DNA of 64,000 bases from Sipunculus nudus. Taxonomy: Eukaryota > Annelida > Sipuncula > Golfingiida > Sipunculidae. Positions 20,296 to 30,462 of this stretch are shown here, one piece after another. Positions within the stretch are counted from its first letter, which is position 1. Every line of letters starts with the position of its first letter. The DNA is taken from contig CM049315.1 in assembly GCA_026874595.1 (NCBI GenBank), positions 70,567,916 to 70,631,915 on the forward strand. The letters are read 5' to 3'. The position numbers were made by a program, and so were the translations under genes. Below the pieces are notes generated by a model that worked only from the letters and a program-made list of their open reading frames with translations, ran no database searches and was not told where the DNA came from.

Positions 20296-23165
20296 TATAA
20301 AAACAGTCTGTGACGTGTGTGTGTTCTTGTTACCTCGGTAATGGTACCAGAACAATTATTTCTACCAATTTAATGACCTCACTGAAAAATAATTCATGAA
20401 TTCCTGGTAAACTGAATGTACATGTTTCTTTATTTCATAAATATCCATATTTTATTTATTTTACAACAATGCATATTGAACATAACATCCAAACGACAAA
20501 CAGTGACCGTTTTTATTCTTGTCATTCCATTAAGTGCATATGTAATTGTGATTGGCCTCATACTCGCGAACTTAAACTTTAGCGATTTTAAATTTTCAGT
20601 GTTTCGGATTCTATTTTCGTGATTTTACCTAATAAAAAACCGACCAAAAATGTCAGTTATCATATTTATTGATTAAATCGAGTGCTGTGTGCGCAAATTT
20701 TCGATAATTGGACTGGGGCCCCAGGTATAACATCGCACCATATTTTCCATTATAGCATATCGTTTGAAATACCTGATACCATAAAAAAGCAGTCTTTGAA
20801 CATACAAGCGTTATTTTTATTGACTTAGTATATTAAAGATCAATTATCTAGCTGTCGACTTGCCTTCCACGATGGGGCCTTATATTCAAGAAGGTGTTAT
20901 TTTCGCGATAATTCCTGAAAATCGCAAAAATCGCGAATTTGAAACCCTTGCGAACAAGAAAGCAACCACAGTATTTGTTGTTTTTATGTCGTCAGCTCGC
21001 TGCAGCGTTTATTCTTTCCCGACACACTTATAACTAATCGAAACTTCCTTAGAGAAACAGTTATCGCTGTTTGATGACTGACAGGTAAATATTTAAAATA
21101 TGTTCATGCCGAATGCGTGTGTATGGACAAATGGAAAGATGCCACTTAAATTCGGAGTTAACTATATTACCATTATCTATTTTCTTTCCATCCTTTCGCA
21201 AATTGTTCGTTTGCATTATGTTTTTTTTTTCAACAAAGAGGATTAATATGGACACACTTGATACAACTTAATGACAACAGGATGATTAAAAACAGCAATC
21301 GTTGTCCTTTTTGCAAAAGTGAGAGATAATTCAATGAATAATCAAGTCGATTGTCTGTTTAATTGTCGCCTCTGTCAGGAGGGTATGCGTTCATCCCCGT
21401 TCGCGTGTGTTTGTGTGTGTGTGTAACTCATGCAATCATGAACAGAATCTCAGGGAATAGGCCAATGACGAATCTGTGAGAATTTGGTGTGGAACCAGCA
21501 CTTGATCGGGTTTCAGGAACGTCATCAAGGATTATTCACAAATGTAGAGCCACTTATGCACGCACGAACCGGGGAAGACGGGTTGATAAAGTGAATGCAA
21601 ATACAGATTTAGGAGCATCCCACAATACGGACCCCCACATAGCGGAGGCTTGCATTCCTTAGAATACAGATGGTTAGTTTAAAGTTAATTTCGATAAAAG
21701 CATAATTTCTTAAAGATGGAACGTGCATGGGTGGGTATTTGACAAAGATATACCAAGGTTTAAAAAAAAGATTGCGAAAATCCAAAAACGTCGCTGCCTT
21801 CATTATATAAACTTCGTCTAAAGCGGGACTTGAGAACGTACCCAAATGCATATCTACGAAAATAAATCTCAGTTCGATGGCGAGCCCTAAATAGATGAAG
21901 GGCCATTGTGTGCAAGTGCTGATATATGTGTTTATCCGCGGAACCATAACAATGGGAAAAGTTTGATACAATCTACATATCGTATACATAAGGACTTAAA
22001 GGTCGGTTTGAAGTACACTTGTGCATTATCATAGTGGGACCGTTTGAGAACGTGTGAAGGGTGGTTCAATTATTGGTCACGTGGCCAGCTGACCAAACCG
22101 GGGGCCTCCCGTAAAGCTTTGTGCAGGCTATTTGCCCTGAAAATGAGAATATTTGTTTTGATAAATGATCCCTTATCATATGATCCCTTGACACATGCCT
22201 GACGTCGTTGAAATATTAACTTTCGATTTTGGAGTTGAATATTTGTCATCTAGAACGTAAAATTAATATTGACACTTTTTTATTTGTACGTAACATTATT
22301 TTTTATTTCTTATTTAGAATACATTGCAAAAATATTCTACTTATTAAGAATTATTCATATTAAATGCAGTTTTAATGGTTTTAGTACAGAGATATCATAT
22401 ATAAATCATTATCCAATATGCTAGTCTAATTATTATAAAATAGACATATATGTTAGATTATTTAAAGTTATAAACAACATGTCATACCAAAAAACAAAAA
22501 TCGGCTCATTAAAACGAATGTTTAACTTAAATGCAAAAATGATGTAAATATACATTAAAGATACGCATGACTCAAGCACGTACACTGTTGTACCGAATAG
22601 CGATCAATGTACCGAATTGGGAGATCACTGGGACATCTTAATAAATTGGGGTAACTGGGTATAGGGTCGAGTGACATCTATTGTGTTATAAACGCACATT
22701 AGCTGATAAAACTACTTCGTATTTTGTACGAGTGACAGGTCGGTATAGGTGCCTTGGCTGTACACGTGCCCCATGGGCATGTTATTAAGCCCTGACACGG
22801 TTGAGAAGAACTTGGTGTTGATTTAACATTTAACGCCATAAACGAGATACGCTCTTTGTTCGTGCCGCTTTGATAATATAATCCTTAAAAAATATGTTTT
22901 GGTTGCTTTCGTTTGCGTTCCCACAGGTAAAGGGACTCTGTTTTTCAGTTGTCCTAACGGAAAATGTGTTAAATGTAGCTTGATATTGCTGGGTTAATAT
23001 ATTTTCGGAATATTTATCCGTTTTCTCATCTGCACGATTAAATAGAGATGTCATAATTAATGAGAGCATGGTTTAAAGACGTCGATCATTCTGAAAAAAA
23101 GGATAGTTTTATAGTAACTGAAGCTTGAAATTATTAGGTTAATCAGACAATCCGATCAAATTGGT
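20296..23165 (+). repeat. Duplicated unit, copy A, second part
   Basis: It matches 30455-33265 throughout, from AACAGTCTGTGACGT at the start to GAAGCTTGAAATTATTAGGT near 23128. It includes one copy of the six-member F2 repeat (21366-21670) and a minus-strand frame (21989-21609, WPFIYLGLAIE, SSPALDEVYIMKAATFLDF) also present in copy B. No gene family is recognised for that frame. Confidence 0.8.
21366..21670 (+). repeat. F2 interspersed repeat, copy 1
   Basis: Begins CGCCTCTGTCAGGAGGGTA, carries a G/T microsatellite-like run (GTGTGTTTGTGTGTG), GAATTTGGTGTGGAACC and ATTCACAAATGTA blocks, and ends GCGGAGGCTTGCATTCC. It shares this order with copies at 31431, 52011, 53184 (plus) and 50795, 54387 (minus). 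Confidence 0.75.
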
Positions 23166-23175
23166 TTCGGTTTTG

Positions 23176-23244
23176 TATATATATATATATATATATATAA
23201 ATATATATATATAATATATATTTAATATAATATAATATAATATA
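23176..23244. repeat. (TA)n-rich microsatellite
   Basis: (TA)n with TATAA interruptions at the boundary between copy A and repeat R2. Confidence 0.85.
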
Positions 23245-23247
23245 TTA

Positions 23248-23470
23248 CACTTCTAAGCCAGGTGGAGCATTTTGACGTCATAATGGTACCATGATATCTG
23301 TTGTTCCTGGCGCGAGTTCTTTTTCATTGCTTGTTAATTTCTTTGTCGATTTCAACAACAAGGTCAACTCGGTTCGGTACCGCCGTATTGCATCTAATCG
23401 ACATGAGTCACCGTATATAACATGCTCCGCCGATTCATTATATCTAATATCAAGTATTGCGGTGTCAAGA
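23248..23470. repeat. Interspersed repeat R2, copy 2
   Basis: Close match to 16886-17110, including TGACGTCA, GTCGATTTCAACAA and TTGCATCTAATCGACATG. It is followed directly by the R1 repeat. Confidence 0.7.
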
Positions 23471-23504
23471 AGTATCAGTACCAGAAGGCCTGCAAAACGA
23501 TTCT

Positions 23505-23870
23505 TTCATAGATCCCCTTTTGAGAAGGGATCGCCGATGGGGATTATCTCATGCCGGTGACCGCGAATGTACATAAACCCCAGATAAGGCCCCTGGAGTA
23601 AAACTCTGTCCCGCCATTACACACTGTATGATTATTGTGTTACCGGGCCCGAAGACACAAAGAAAAGAGGCGCCCGCGGGGTAGCAAATATTAAATTTAT
23701 TAATAGTGCACGTAATACGCAAATATTGCGAATAAAAATGGGTGGAATCTCTTCGGACAAACCCGGAGCATATGTATGTCGAAAATCACGGCAATCCGTA
23801 CAGTGGTATCAGAGGAGATACGGAAAATTTCAAAAATCGCCTCACGCTATTAACATATACATATCTATAT
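23505..23870 (-). mobile_element. R1 repeat, Helitron-5'-end-like, copy 1
   Basis: Matches 48930-49299: GAGAAGGGATC, TTGTGTTACCGGGCC, GACACAAAGAAAAGAGGC, GGTGGAATCTCTTCGGACAA and GGCAATCCGTAC, ending CGCTATTAA. On the minus strand the start reads TTAATAGCGTGAGGCG, the same type as the 5' end of the complete short Helitron at 47164-47482. No 3' terminus was found for this copy. Confidence 0.55.
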
Positions 23871-24016
23871 GTATATGCTTCTGTGTATTTTATATTACTT
23901 TATTAATTTTATTGAAACTATCACCGTAGATTCTAGCTGTTTAGGTTTTAATATTCCAAATCAATCTAATAATACATTTAGGTATATATTTATATTAAAA
24001 AAATAAATATTTATTA

Positions 24017-25182
24017 TTGTTTTATCTTTTTTTCAGGTTTACCGTCAGTACATCGTCAGATGAGGCGCGTACCAAAGACGATGACACAATGGTTCCGTCA
24101 CTTGGTTCCTCTACCATGCTGTACCGCGCTCGTCGCAAGAATACGCCTTATCTACCAGAAAGCTGTGAGGACCTTGAAATCCCAGGGAGCTGGAGGGAAA
24201 CTAAGGCTGGCAAGCCTTTCCTGCAGCACCTGGACCAGGAGATGCTGATCTTCTCAGCAGAAGACAATCTGGAGATTCTGTCAGAAGAAGTGTTTATGGA
24301 TGGGACATTTAAAGTAGCACCACGTTTGTTCCTTCAACTGTACACTCTTCACGCCTTGTTTCGGGGATTTTGTCTGCCGTTGGTGTACGCACTTTTGCCA
24401 AACAAGATGTCGGATACATACTTCAGATTCTTCAATAACTTGACACAAATCATGGCACGCCATGGACTTCCATTCCACCCACCTAGGATTATGGCAGATT
24501 TCGAGTCAGGAGTGATTCCAACGCTGTTGCTAGCTTTTAATGACACTGACTTTAAAGGATGTCACTTCCATTTCTGTCAAGCGGTTCATCGGAAGGTGCA
24601 GGCGTTTTGATTAGCGACTCAGTACAAGACATATGCTGAAGTTCGCCGACTGGTGAGGTCCCTGCTTGCATTGCCGTACCTGCCGAGGAACTGGGTTAGG
24701 AATAACATCAGCATTTTGTGGTGCCCATGACACCGAGTTCTGAAGGTTGTCAACGGCTATTGGATTATTTTCAGGACACTTGGATGAATGGCTACTCTAT
24801 TTCCATGTGGAATGTTTATGGGGAGCAGGCGAGGACTAAGAATAGACTGGAATCTTGGCACAGTAGTTTTAAAAGGACAGTAGGAAAAGTCTCTCCGAAT
24901 ATTTTTTAATTTATCATGCATATACAAGGCGAACAGACGAACACGGAAATTCCGATATCGAATGCAAAGTTGGGAGCACAACTAAATCCACGCAGAAGGA
25001 AATATAGGATCCGGAGCGAGGCCATTAAAACTTTACAGGGACAGTTGGAAGCCGGTGAACTCACCATCGACTCTTATCTAAGATGCATGAGGAGACGTGG
25101 GCTACAAGCGTTTCTAGATCAAAATGAAACTGGAAAGACTCTTGCTGTGTCAATTTTTTCTAGTGTCATTTGTGTCACATGA
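24017..25182 (+). pseudogene. Decayed MULE-type transposase
   Basis: The open part (about 24017-24610) reads LEIPGSWRET, then FMDGTFKVAPRLFLQLYTLH, with the first catalytic Asp of the DDE domain, PLVYALLPNKMSDTYFRFF, and MADFESGV with the second Asp. A TGA at 24608-24610 and a frame change near 24695 interrupt it. The C-terminal half continues at 24718 (PSSEGCQRLLDYFQDTW, NRLESWHSSFKR with the third acidic residue), has a stop at 24907, and ends YLRCMRRRGLQAFLDQ before 25182. A polypyrimidine tract ending in CAG precedes 24036, so an upstream exon may have existed. No inverted ends were found. It lies between the two copies of the duplicated unit. Confidence 0.8.
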
Positions 25183-25439
25183 TGATTTTTTTTCATATTT
25201 ATAAATTATTTATGCAGACTGTGATTCTTGCTTGTATAAAAGTGTATCACATGATGATGATTATTTGTACATATAAGTAAATTATTTCTAGAGGTGATTT
25301 TTATGTATTTATTCTTTCATATTTATTCCAATGATTGCATATATACCATATATATACAAGTAACATTACATATCTACCATATATATACAAGTAACATTAC
25401 ATATATCCCCGTCGCCTTCTTATAATGGATCATCTTTTT

Positions 25440-25762
25440 CAAATAACACATAAATATCCTCTTTTTTATATCTGTCGTGTAAAATTTAGACTAACAGATA
25501 TATTTCTCAATTTAGAATACTTTAATCAGAATATTTTCTCATAATATTATATTGATTTCTCTCTCTCTCTCTACATATTATATTACACATTAATACATAT
25601 ATGTTACTCTCATACAAATAAAGTATATTAAACATTATAAATAATATTTTATTTATCACTCTCTCTATCTCTTTCTCATATATTGATATATGTCTCTCTC
25701 ATATAATATTATATTGATCTCTGTCTCCCTGTCTCTCTTTCTCTCATATGATCTTATACTGA

Positions 25763-25813
<51 letters not shown>

Positions 25814-26110
25814 TTATACTATATTGATCACTCTCACACTCTCTCTCTCTCACATAATATAGTTATAATATCTCTCTCTACATATTTATAATACACATTA
25901 ATACAAATATATTCTTTTTTTATATATAACAAGTTTTGTCTCCTATCTAACAATTAATACGTATTATTTATTATCGCGATATTTCCCTCTTATAATATAA
26001 CTTTTAATTCTCGCTCTCATAAAATCATATTGATCTCTCTCTCTCCTATAAAATTATACTGATCTGTCTCTCTCTCATATAATGTTACATTGATTTCGAT
26101 ATATCTTAAT
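25440..26110. repeat. (TC)n-rich minisatellite with ATATTATATTGAT spacers
   Basis: Runs of TCTCTC alternate with a short AT spacer (ATAATATTATATTGATCTC-like) at about 25550, 25700, 25750, 25815, 26020 and 26080. The structure is a degenerate tandem repeat; one strand is almost pure purine within the runs. No gene. Confidence 0.7.
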
Positions 26111-26117
26111 CACAAAA

Positions 26118-27345
26118 TTAACCTGTTCTCGCATATGTTTGCAATGAGAGCCAGGTTCTTTCCAGACCTGACATGATTACGCATAATCATTATGAGATCT
26201 GTTTGAAGAGTATCTAGTTTTCTGTAAAAAAAGAACAATTCTACAAAAAGAAACTTGTCTGAGAGCATGCTCATAGCGGGTTATGTTAATGAGCCAACAA
26301 TCATGCTGGTTTAAAGTAGAAATGACTTCTGTTGGAAGGATAAAGACCTGATCTTTCTCGATGACATAATTGTATTACTCGGAATACTTCAGTTGATTCC
26401 GTAGGTTTCTAACCTCGGATGTAAATAGGGGGTCCCCATGGAAGGTATTCAACGGAAGGTCAACGGAACACCCTTTGTGCTCTGTGTAAGGGCAAAAAAA
26501 ATGTTGTTTTTTTGTGTACAGGTGATACCAATCCTCAAATATTCTATATACCTTTAAAGCTATAAGACAACAATGATCCAAGAAATAGAGGGGGAAATTT
26601 CCGGTATGCTAGTAATGATTTTGTCCGCACGAGGATACAGTTCACGCCAGATGTTTCCACCCCCTAGTTCGCGATCTATGAGGCATTTGTGATAAAATGA
26701 CAATATTTGATGTTTAACAACATATCAAGCCCATATATATTACACATTATTGTTGCAAACCAATGTATTCTTTGTGTAACTTTTATCTTCTCTTAGACGA
26801 GTCAGTAGTAATGGTAACTCGTGAAATACCGGCGAACTATACCATATACTGGTGGTGTATCATTAGGCCTTACATACATCCTAGGCCTGCTCGGCAACGG
26901 TCGTCCGGGGTATTCCGAATGATAACGGTATAAGTGTCCGTCGTCGCCGGCAGGTGTCAATAGTGTTTGAGTAACGGTCTATTCCCTCAGTAAATCGGAT
27001 AAAGTGCAGGTAATGGTAAATTTAGAGACTGTTCATTAGTCTCCCTATAACCAGCGTTCACATTGTACCCAATAAGCCACTTTCATTGTTTCTATGCAGT
27101 TACTCCAGGAAGAATTCAGCTCAGCATGTTGACTAACACGTGAAGTGTGCCTTTTAGAATATTTTGTCTTTCCATCGGCAGATTTCGTTTAAGTCAATTA
27201 ATATCTGTATGAATAAGATGCCTTGCTCGATGAGAGTATCATACTTATCTTACATCCTGCAAGAAGCCACTTAAATCAATATATACATGATGGAATTATA
27301 TTTATTTTACCCATGAAAATTCTTTTAGGAGACCAGATTGTACGT
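26118..27345 (+). repeat. Duplicated unit, copy B, first part
   Basis: Matches 19003-19990 in order, with an additional block at about 26490-26870 and small indels. The extra block is not recognised as any element. Non-coding. Confidence 0.8.
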
Positions 27346-27446
27346 TTACGTAAATAATTTTCAAATAAATGTATTAAAGTAATTCAGGATTTTACCTTCT
27401 GAGGTATACTGTATAAGCATTCGAACTGATTTAAGATTTCTGATAT

Positions 27447-27511
<65 letters not shown>
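27447..27511. repeat. (TC)n(TA)n microsatellite
   Basis: (TC)13 followed by (TA)20. Confidence 0.9.
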
Positions 27512-27514
<3 letters not shown>

Positions 27515-27570
27515 TGTATATCCAGTAATTTAATTGGAAAGACAATCAGCCCAACGACCAGCAAATGTAA

Positions 27571-27728
27571 CTAAGGTTATATACCTTCAGAAACCAAACG
27601 CTTAAATATATATTATTATCCAGTGTCATATGTCTTTTAACGATATATATATAACTAAGGTTATATACCTTCGAACACCAAACGCTTAAATATACATTAT
27701 TATCCAGTCTCATATGTCTTTTAATGAT

Positions 27729-27730
<2 letters not shown>
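27571..27730 (+). repeat. 80-bp tandem duplication in copy B only
   Basis: ACTAAGGTTATATACCTTC ... TATTATCCAGT ... ATGTCTTTTAA occurs twice in tandem. Copy A has one (20140-20215). Confidence 0.75.
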
Positions 27731-27777
<47 letters not shown>

Positions 27778-27780
<3 letters not shown>

Positions 27781-29619
27781 GAGCCCGTTTTGGAATCTGG
27801 CCCATCTGCCGTTTGACTTGGCCCATGTAAGGATCCATTATTGGGCTGTCTATCTGCAGATGGGCAGCCCAATAACTGATTTGATACCATGCACTTTCTG
27901 GCCCATCTGCAGATGGGCTTGGCCCAACAACCGATTTAAGATTTTGTTAGTAATACGTTATAATTTTATTATCCTGATGACTTTTGTATTTACACACCCA
28001 TTTCTCAAAACTTAAATCTGTTTATTGAAACATTTATCACTATCACAGCCTTACATCAATAATTTTATCATCAAAATTACGTAGATGTGCATAGAAAACT
28101 ACATAGATGTGCATTCAGTGTTACAATACCCTATTTAATAACTTTTTACAAACAGTTCCTACTTAGTCTACATTGCATTCGTGTGATGTTAAGAGTTTAA
28201 TGAGGTTCACTTTATACCAAAGAGTAATTACAGCTGTTACGAAAACATCTCATTTACATTACCATATAGATGTGACTTCCATGGTACCATAACATTTTAC
28301 TAAAGAGCATGCAATCATATATGGTACAAAATCAGTTTCTCAAATTCATTTTTAAGTAACCACATGTATATCAAGGTTACCATATACATTTTGACAATAG
28401 AATAGTTATATATGTAGCAAATACTCTCTCAGAGTCATTTGATCTCAGAGTCAAACACAATCATGCACTATCACCCCAATAACACATCTTGTTACAGTTT
28501 GTTTTGGAGTAGTGTCTTATCGACAAGCTCTCTACTAAGCATTCGGAAAGAATTGTTGGCGTCCTGGTGATGAGAGCAACAGGGAAGTCGGGCAGTACTC
28601 CTTTTTTCCGGTTATCGCAGAGATGATGCCGAGGGTAAATGTAGTTTTGGCTGCAGGGATCATTGCCGGAGGGTAGTGTCTTTGCAAAGGCCAGGGCAAA
28701 AACGCCACATGCGGTCACTTGCATTTGTCTGTCTGTGGACGTTCATCACAAGCATCCTAGGGTGTAGACTGCTGGTAAAGTTTCGGATTAGATCCTTAGT
28801 TTCCTCTGTGGGTTTCTTTACCGTGGAGTCATAGATGACAGTTTTTGGGCTGTCAAATGATGGATATGGTAATTCAATGATTTTTTTGTTTACATGCAAA
28901 ATTTTGACAAAGGCGCCAGCTGGAATGTCCCAGGACAGGTTCTGTTGGAGTACGGGATCCTGAAGCCCCTCCACACCATCATATGCACGCTTCTCTGATG
29001 GTTACTGGTATATAATGAAAAAATGAACTACACAGTGGGATGATCACATGCTCACATATTACTAGTGAGTTAGACTAAAGCCGCCTAGTCAAAACGACAG
29101 GGGTACTAATTAAACGTTTACCGCTACTTCTTTGAACCCTTCGATCGAACTATAAAGAAACCCGATAGGTTACCTACCAAACCATTCTGCTATAAAGAAA
29201 CCCGTCAGTTAATTATTACCCAACAAATCATTCAAATAATTATTGAACCTCATTAAACTCTTAACATCACATGGATGCAATGTAGTCTAGTTAGGAATTG
29301 TTTGAACAAAATTATTAAAAAGGTTATTGAAACAATGAATGCAAATCTATGTAATTTTGGTGATTAAATTATTGATGTAAGGCTGTGATAGTGAATTATG
29401 TTTCAATAGTTCTAGGAAATGTGTGTGTGAGTACAAAAGTTAAAAAGATAATAAAAAATAGCATGTAACTAGCAAAAACTAAAATCGGTTATTGGGCCAA
29501 GCCCATCTGCAGATGGGCCAGAAAGTGCATGGTATCAAATCTGTTATTGGGCTGCCCATCTGCAGACAGACGGCCCAATAACGGATCCTATGGCAAATGG
29601 GCAAGATCCGCAAAGAGGC

Positions 29620-29624
<5 letters not shown>
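27778..29624. mobile_element. DNA transposon with about 400-bp inverted repeats and Ulp1 remnant
   Basis: Left inverted repeat 27778-28209 and right 29243-29624 are inverse copies over nearly their full length, starting TTGGAGCC and carrying several CCCATCTGCAGATGGGC palindromes. Both ends abut (TA)n tracts, so a TA target is likely but its duplication cannot be distinguished from the microsatellite. The 1.0-kb interior holds a broken Ulp1-like protease on the minus strand and no transposase. Copy A shows the same place without this element. Superfamily is unassigned; Ulp1-type genes are known in Ginger, MULE and KDZ-type transposons. Confidence 0.85.
28461..28974 (-). pseudogene. Ulp1-like cysteine protease remnant inside the transposon
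   Basis: Reading from 28974 down: GLQDPVLQQNLSW, FVKILHVNK, IYDSTV, VHRQTNASD, then in another frame CGVFALAFAKTLPSGNDP and R.HLC. The order matches C48/Ulp1-type domains found in transposons, with the nucleophilic Cys in CGVF and the oxyanion Gln in RQTN. The HW dipeptide expected after ILHV is missing, and about four bases between ASD and CGVF break the frame. The protease is therefore inactive. These domains remove SUMO-like tags or process proteins in some mobile elements; which one applied here is unknown. Confidence 0.7.

Positions 29625-29684
<60 letters not shown>
29625..29684. repeat. (TA)n tract between two transposons
   Basis: About 60 bp of (TA)n separate the Ulp1-bearing element from the next one. 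Confidence 0.9.
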
Positions 29685-29687
<3 letters not shown>

Positions 29688-30379
29688 CGCTCCCGAGGCA
29701 GCGGAAATCTTGCGCTTCTAAAGAACCAACTGATTTTCACGCTGCCAGCTTTGACCGTTTATGATATTTAGACACAAGATGGCGGTTCGTTGTCCGCTGA
29801 AATAAATGTGCGTACGATGTGACAAGCAGCCAATCAGATGCCAATAAACAAACACTCGACAGGCATCCTGGCTCCGCCCATTGCTGCGCTACAATCGCCG
29901 CTTGATGAGTTTCCGGTCGAATTTAAATTGCTCCCTCTGCATTCTCGCATCATCAACCGGTTGGATTATGACATTATCACTGTGTTAGCGTAGCCATGTA
30001 TCTGTTGTCTGCAGAACAGAAACAAGCCAGCGAGGTGTGCACGCAGCCTTTGTTGTTACGTTTCGTTTGAATAACATCTCACCGGCCGAGCATCCTAGGT
30101 CCCAAGGCCCTAAGCAAACCACGTCAGGGGCAATTCTCTCTGAGCCTGTGGCCTGTTCAGACGGTTACGCGGGGCGATGAGCTGTCACTCAAAACAAATA
30201 AACATGATTGGCTCCGTTTATTCCTCGCTTGGCTTTGTCTTCCAGCACAAGGTCTCATCTGATTGGACGAAAATACAGTGCTCCCCTCTGGTTTAGCAAT
30301 TCAGGATACGAGGTTATTACAAACAGCGCCTTACGATATAGGTAGTGGCCCTATAGGTAAAGCGCTGTGTTAAGAGCGT

Positions 30380-30381
<2 letters not shown>
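29685..30381. mobile_element. 697-bp element with short inverted ends in (TA)n
   Basis: Starts TTACGCTCCCGAGGCAGCG and ends with the inverse CGCTGTGTTAAGAGCGTAA (8 of 8 terminal bases, 13 of 19 overall). It is absent from copy A and flanked by (TA)n on both sides. It is more GC-rich than its surroundings and holds four CCAAT/ATTGG boxes (29830, 29841, 30207, 30262). An ATG at 29996 opens a short frame (MYLLSAEQKQASE) followed by a possible donor (GAG|GTGTGC). It may be a deletion derivative that kept a promoter and first exon. Confidence 0.65.

Positions 30382-30382
<1 letters not shown>

Positions 30383-30456
<74 letters not shown>
30383..30456. repeat. (TA)n microsatellite
   Basis: Right flank of the inserted elements; continues into copy B second part. 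Confidence 0.9.
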
Positions 30457-30462
<6 letters not shown>

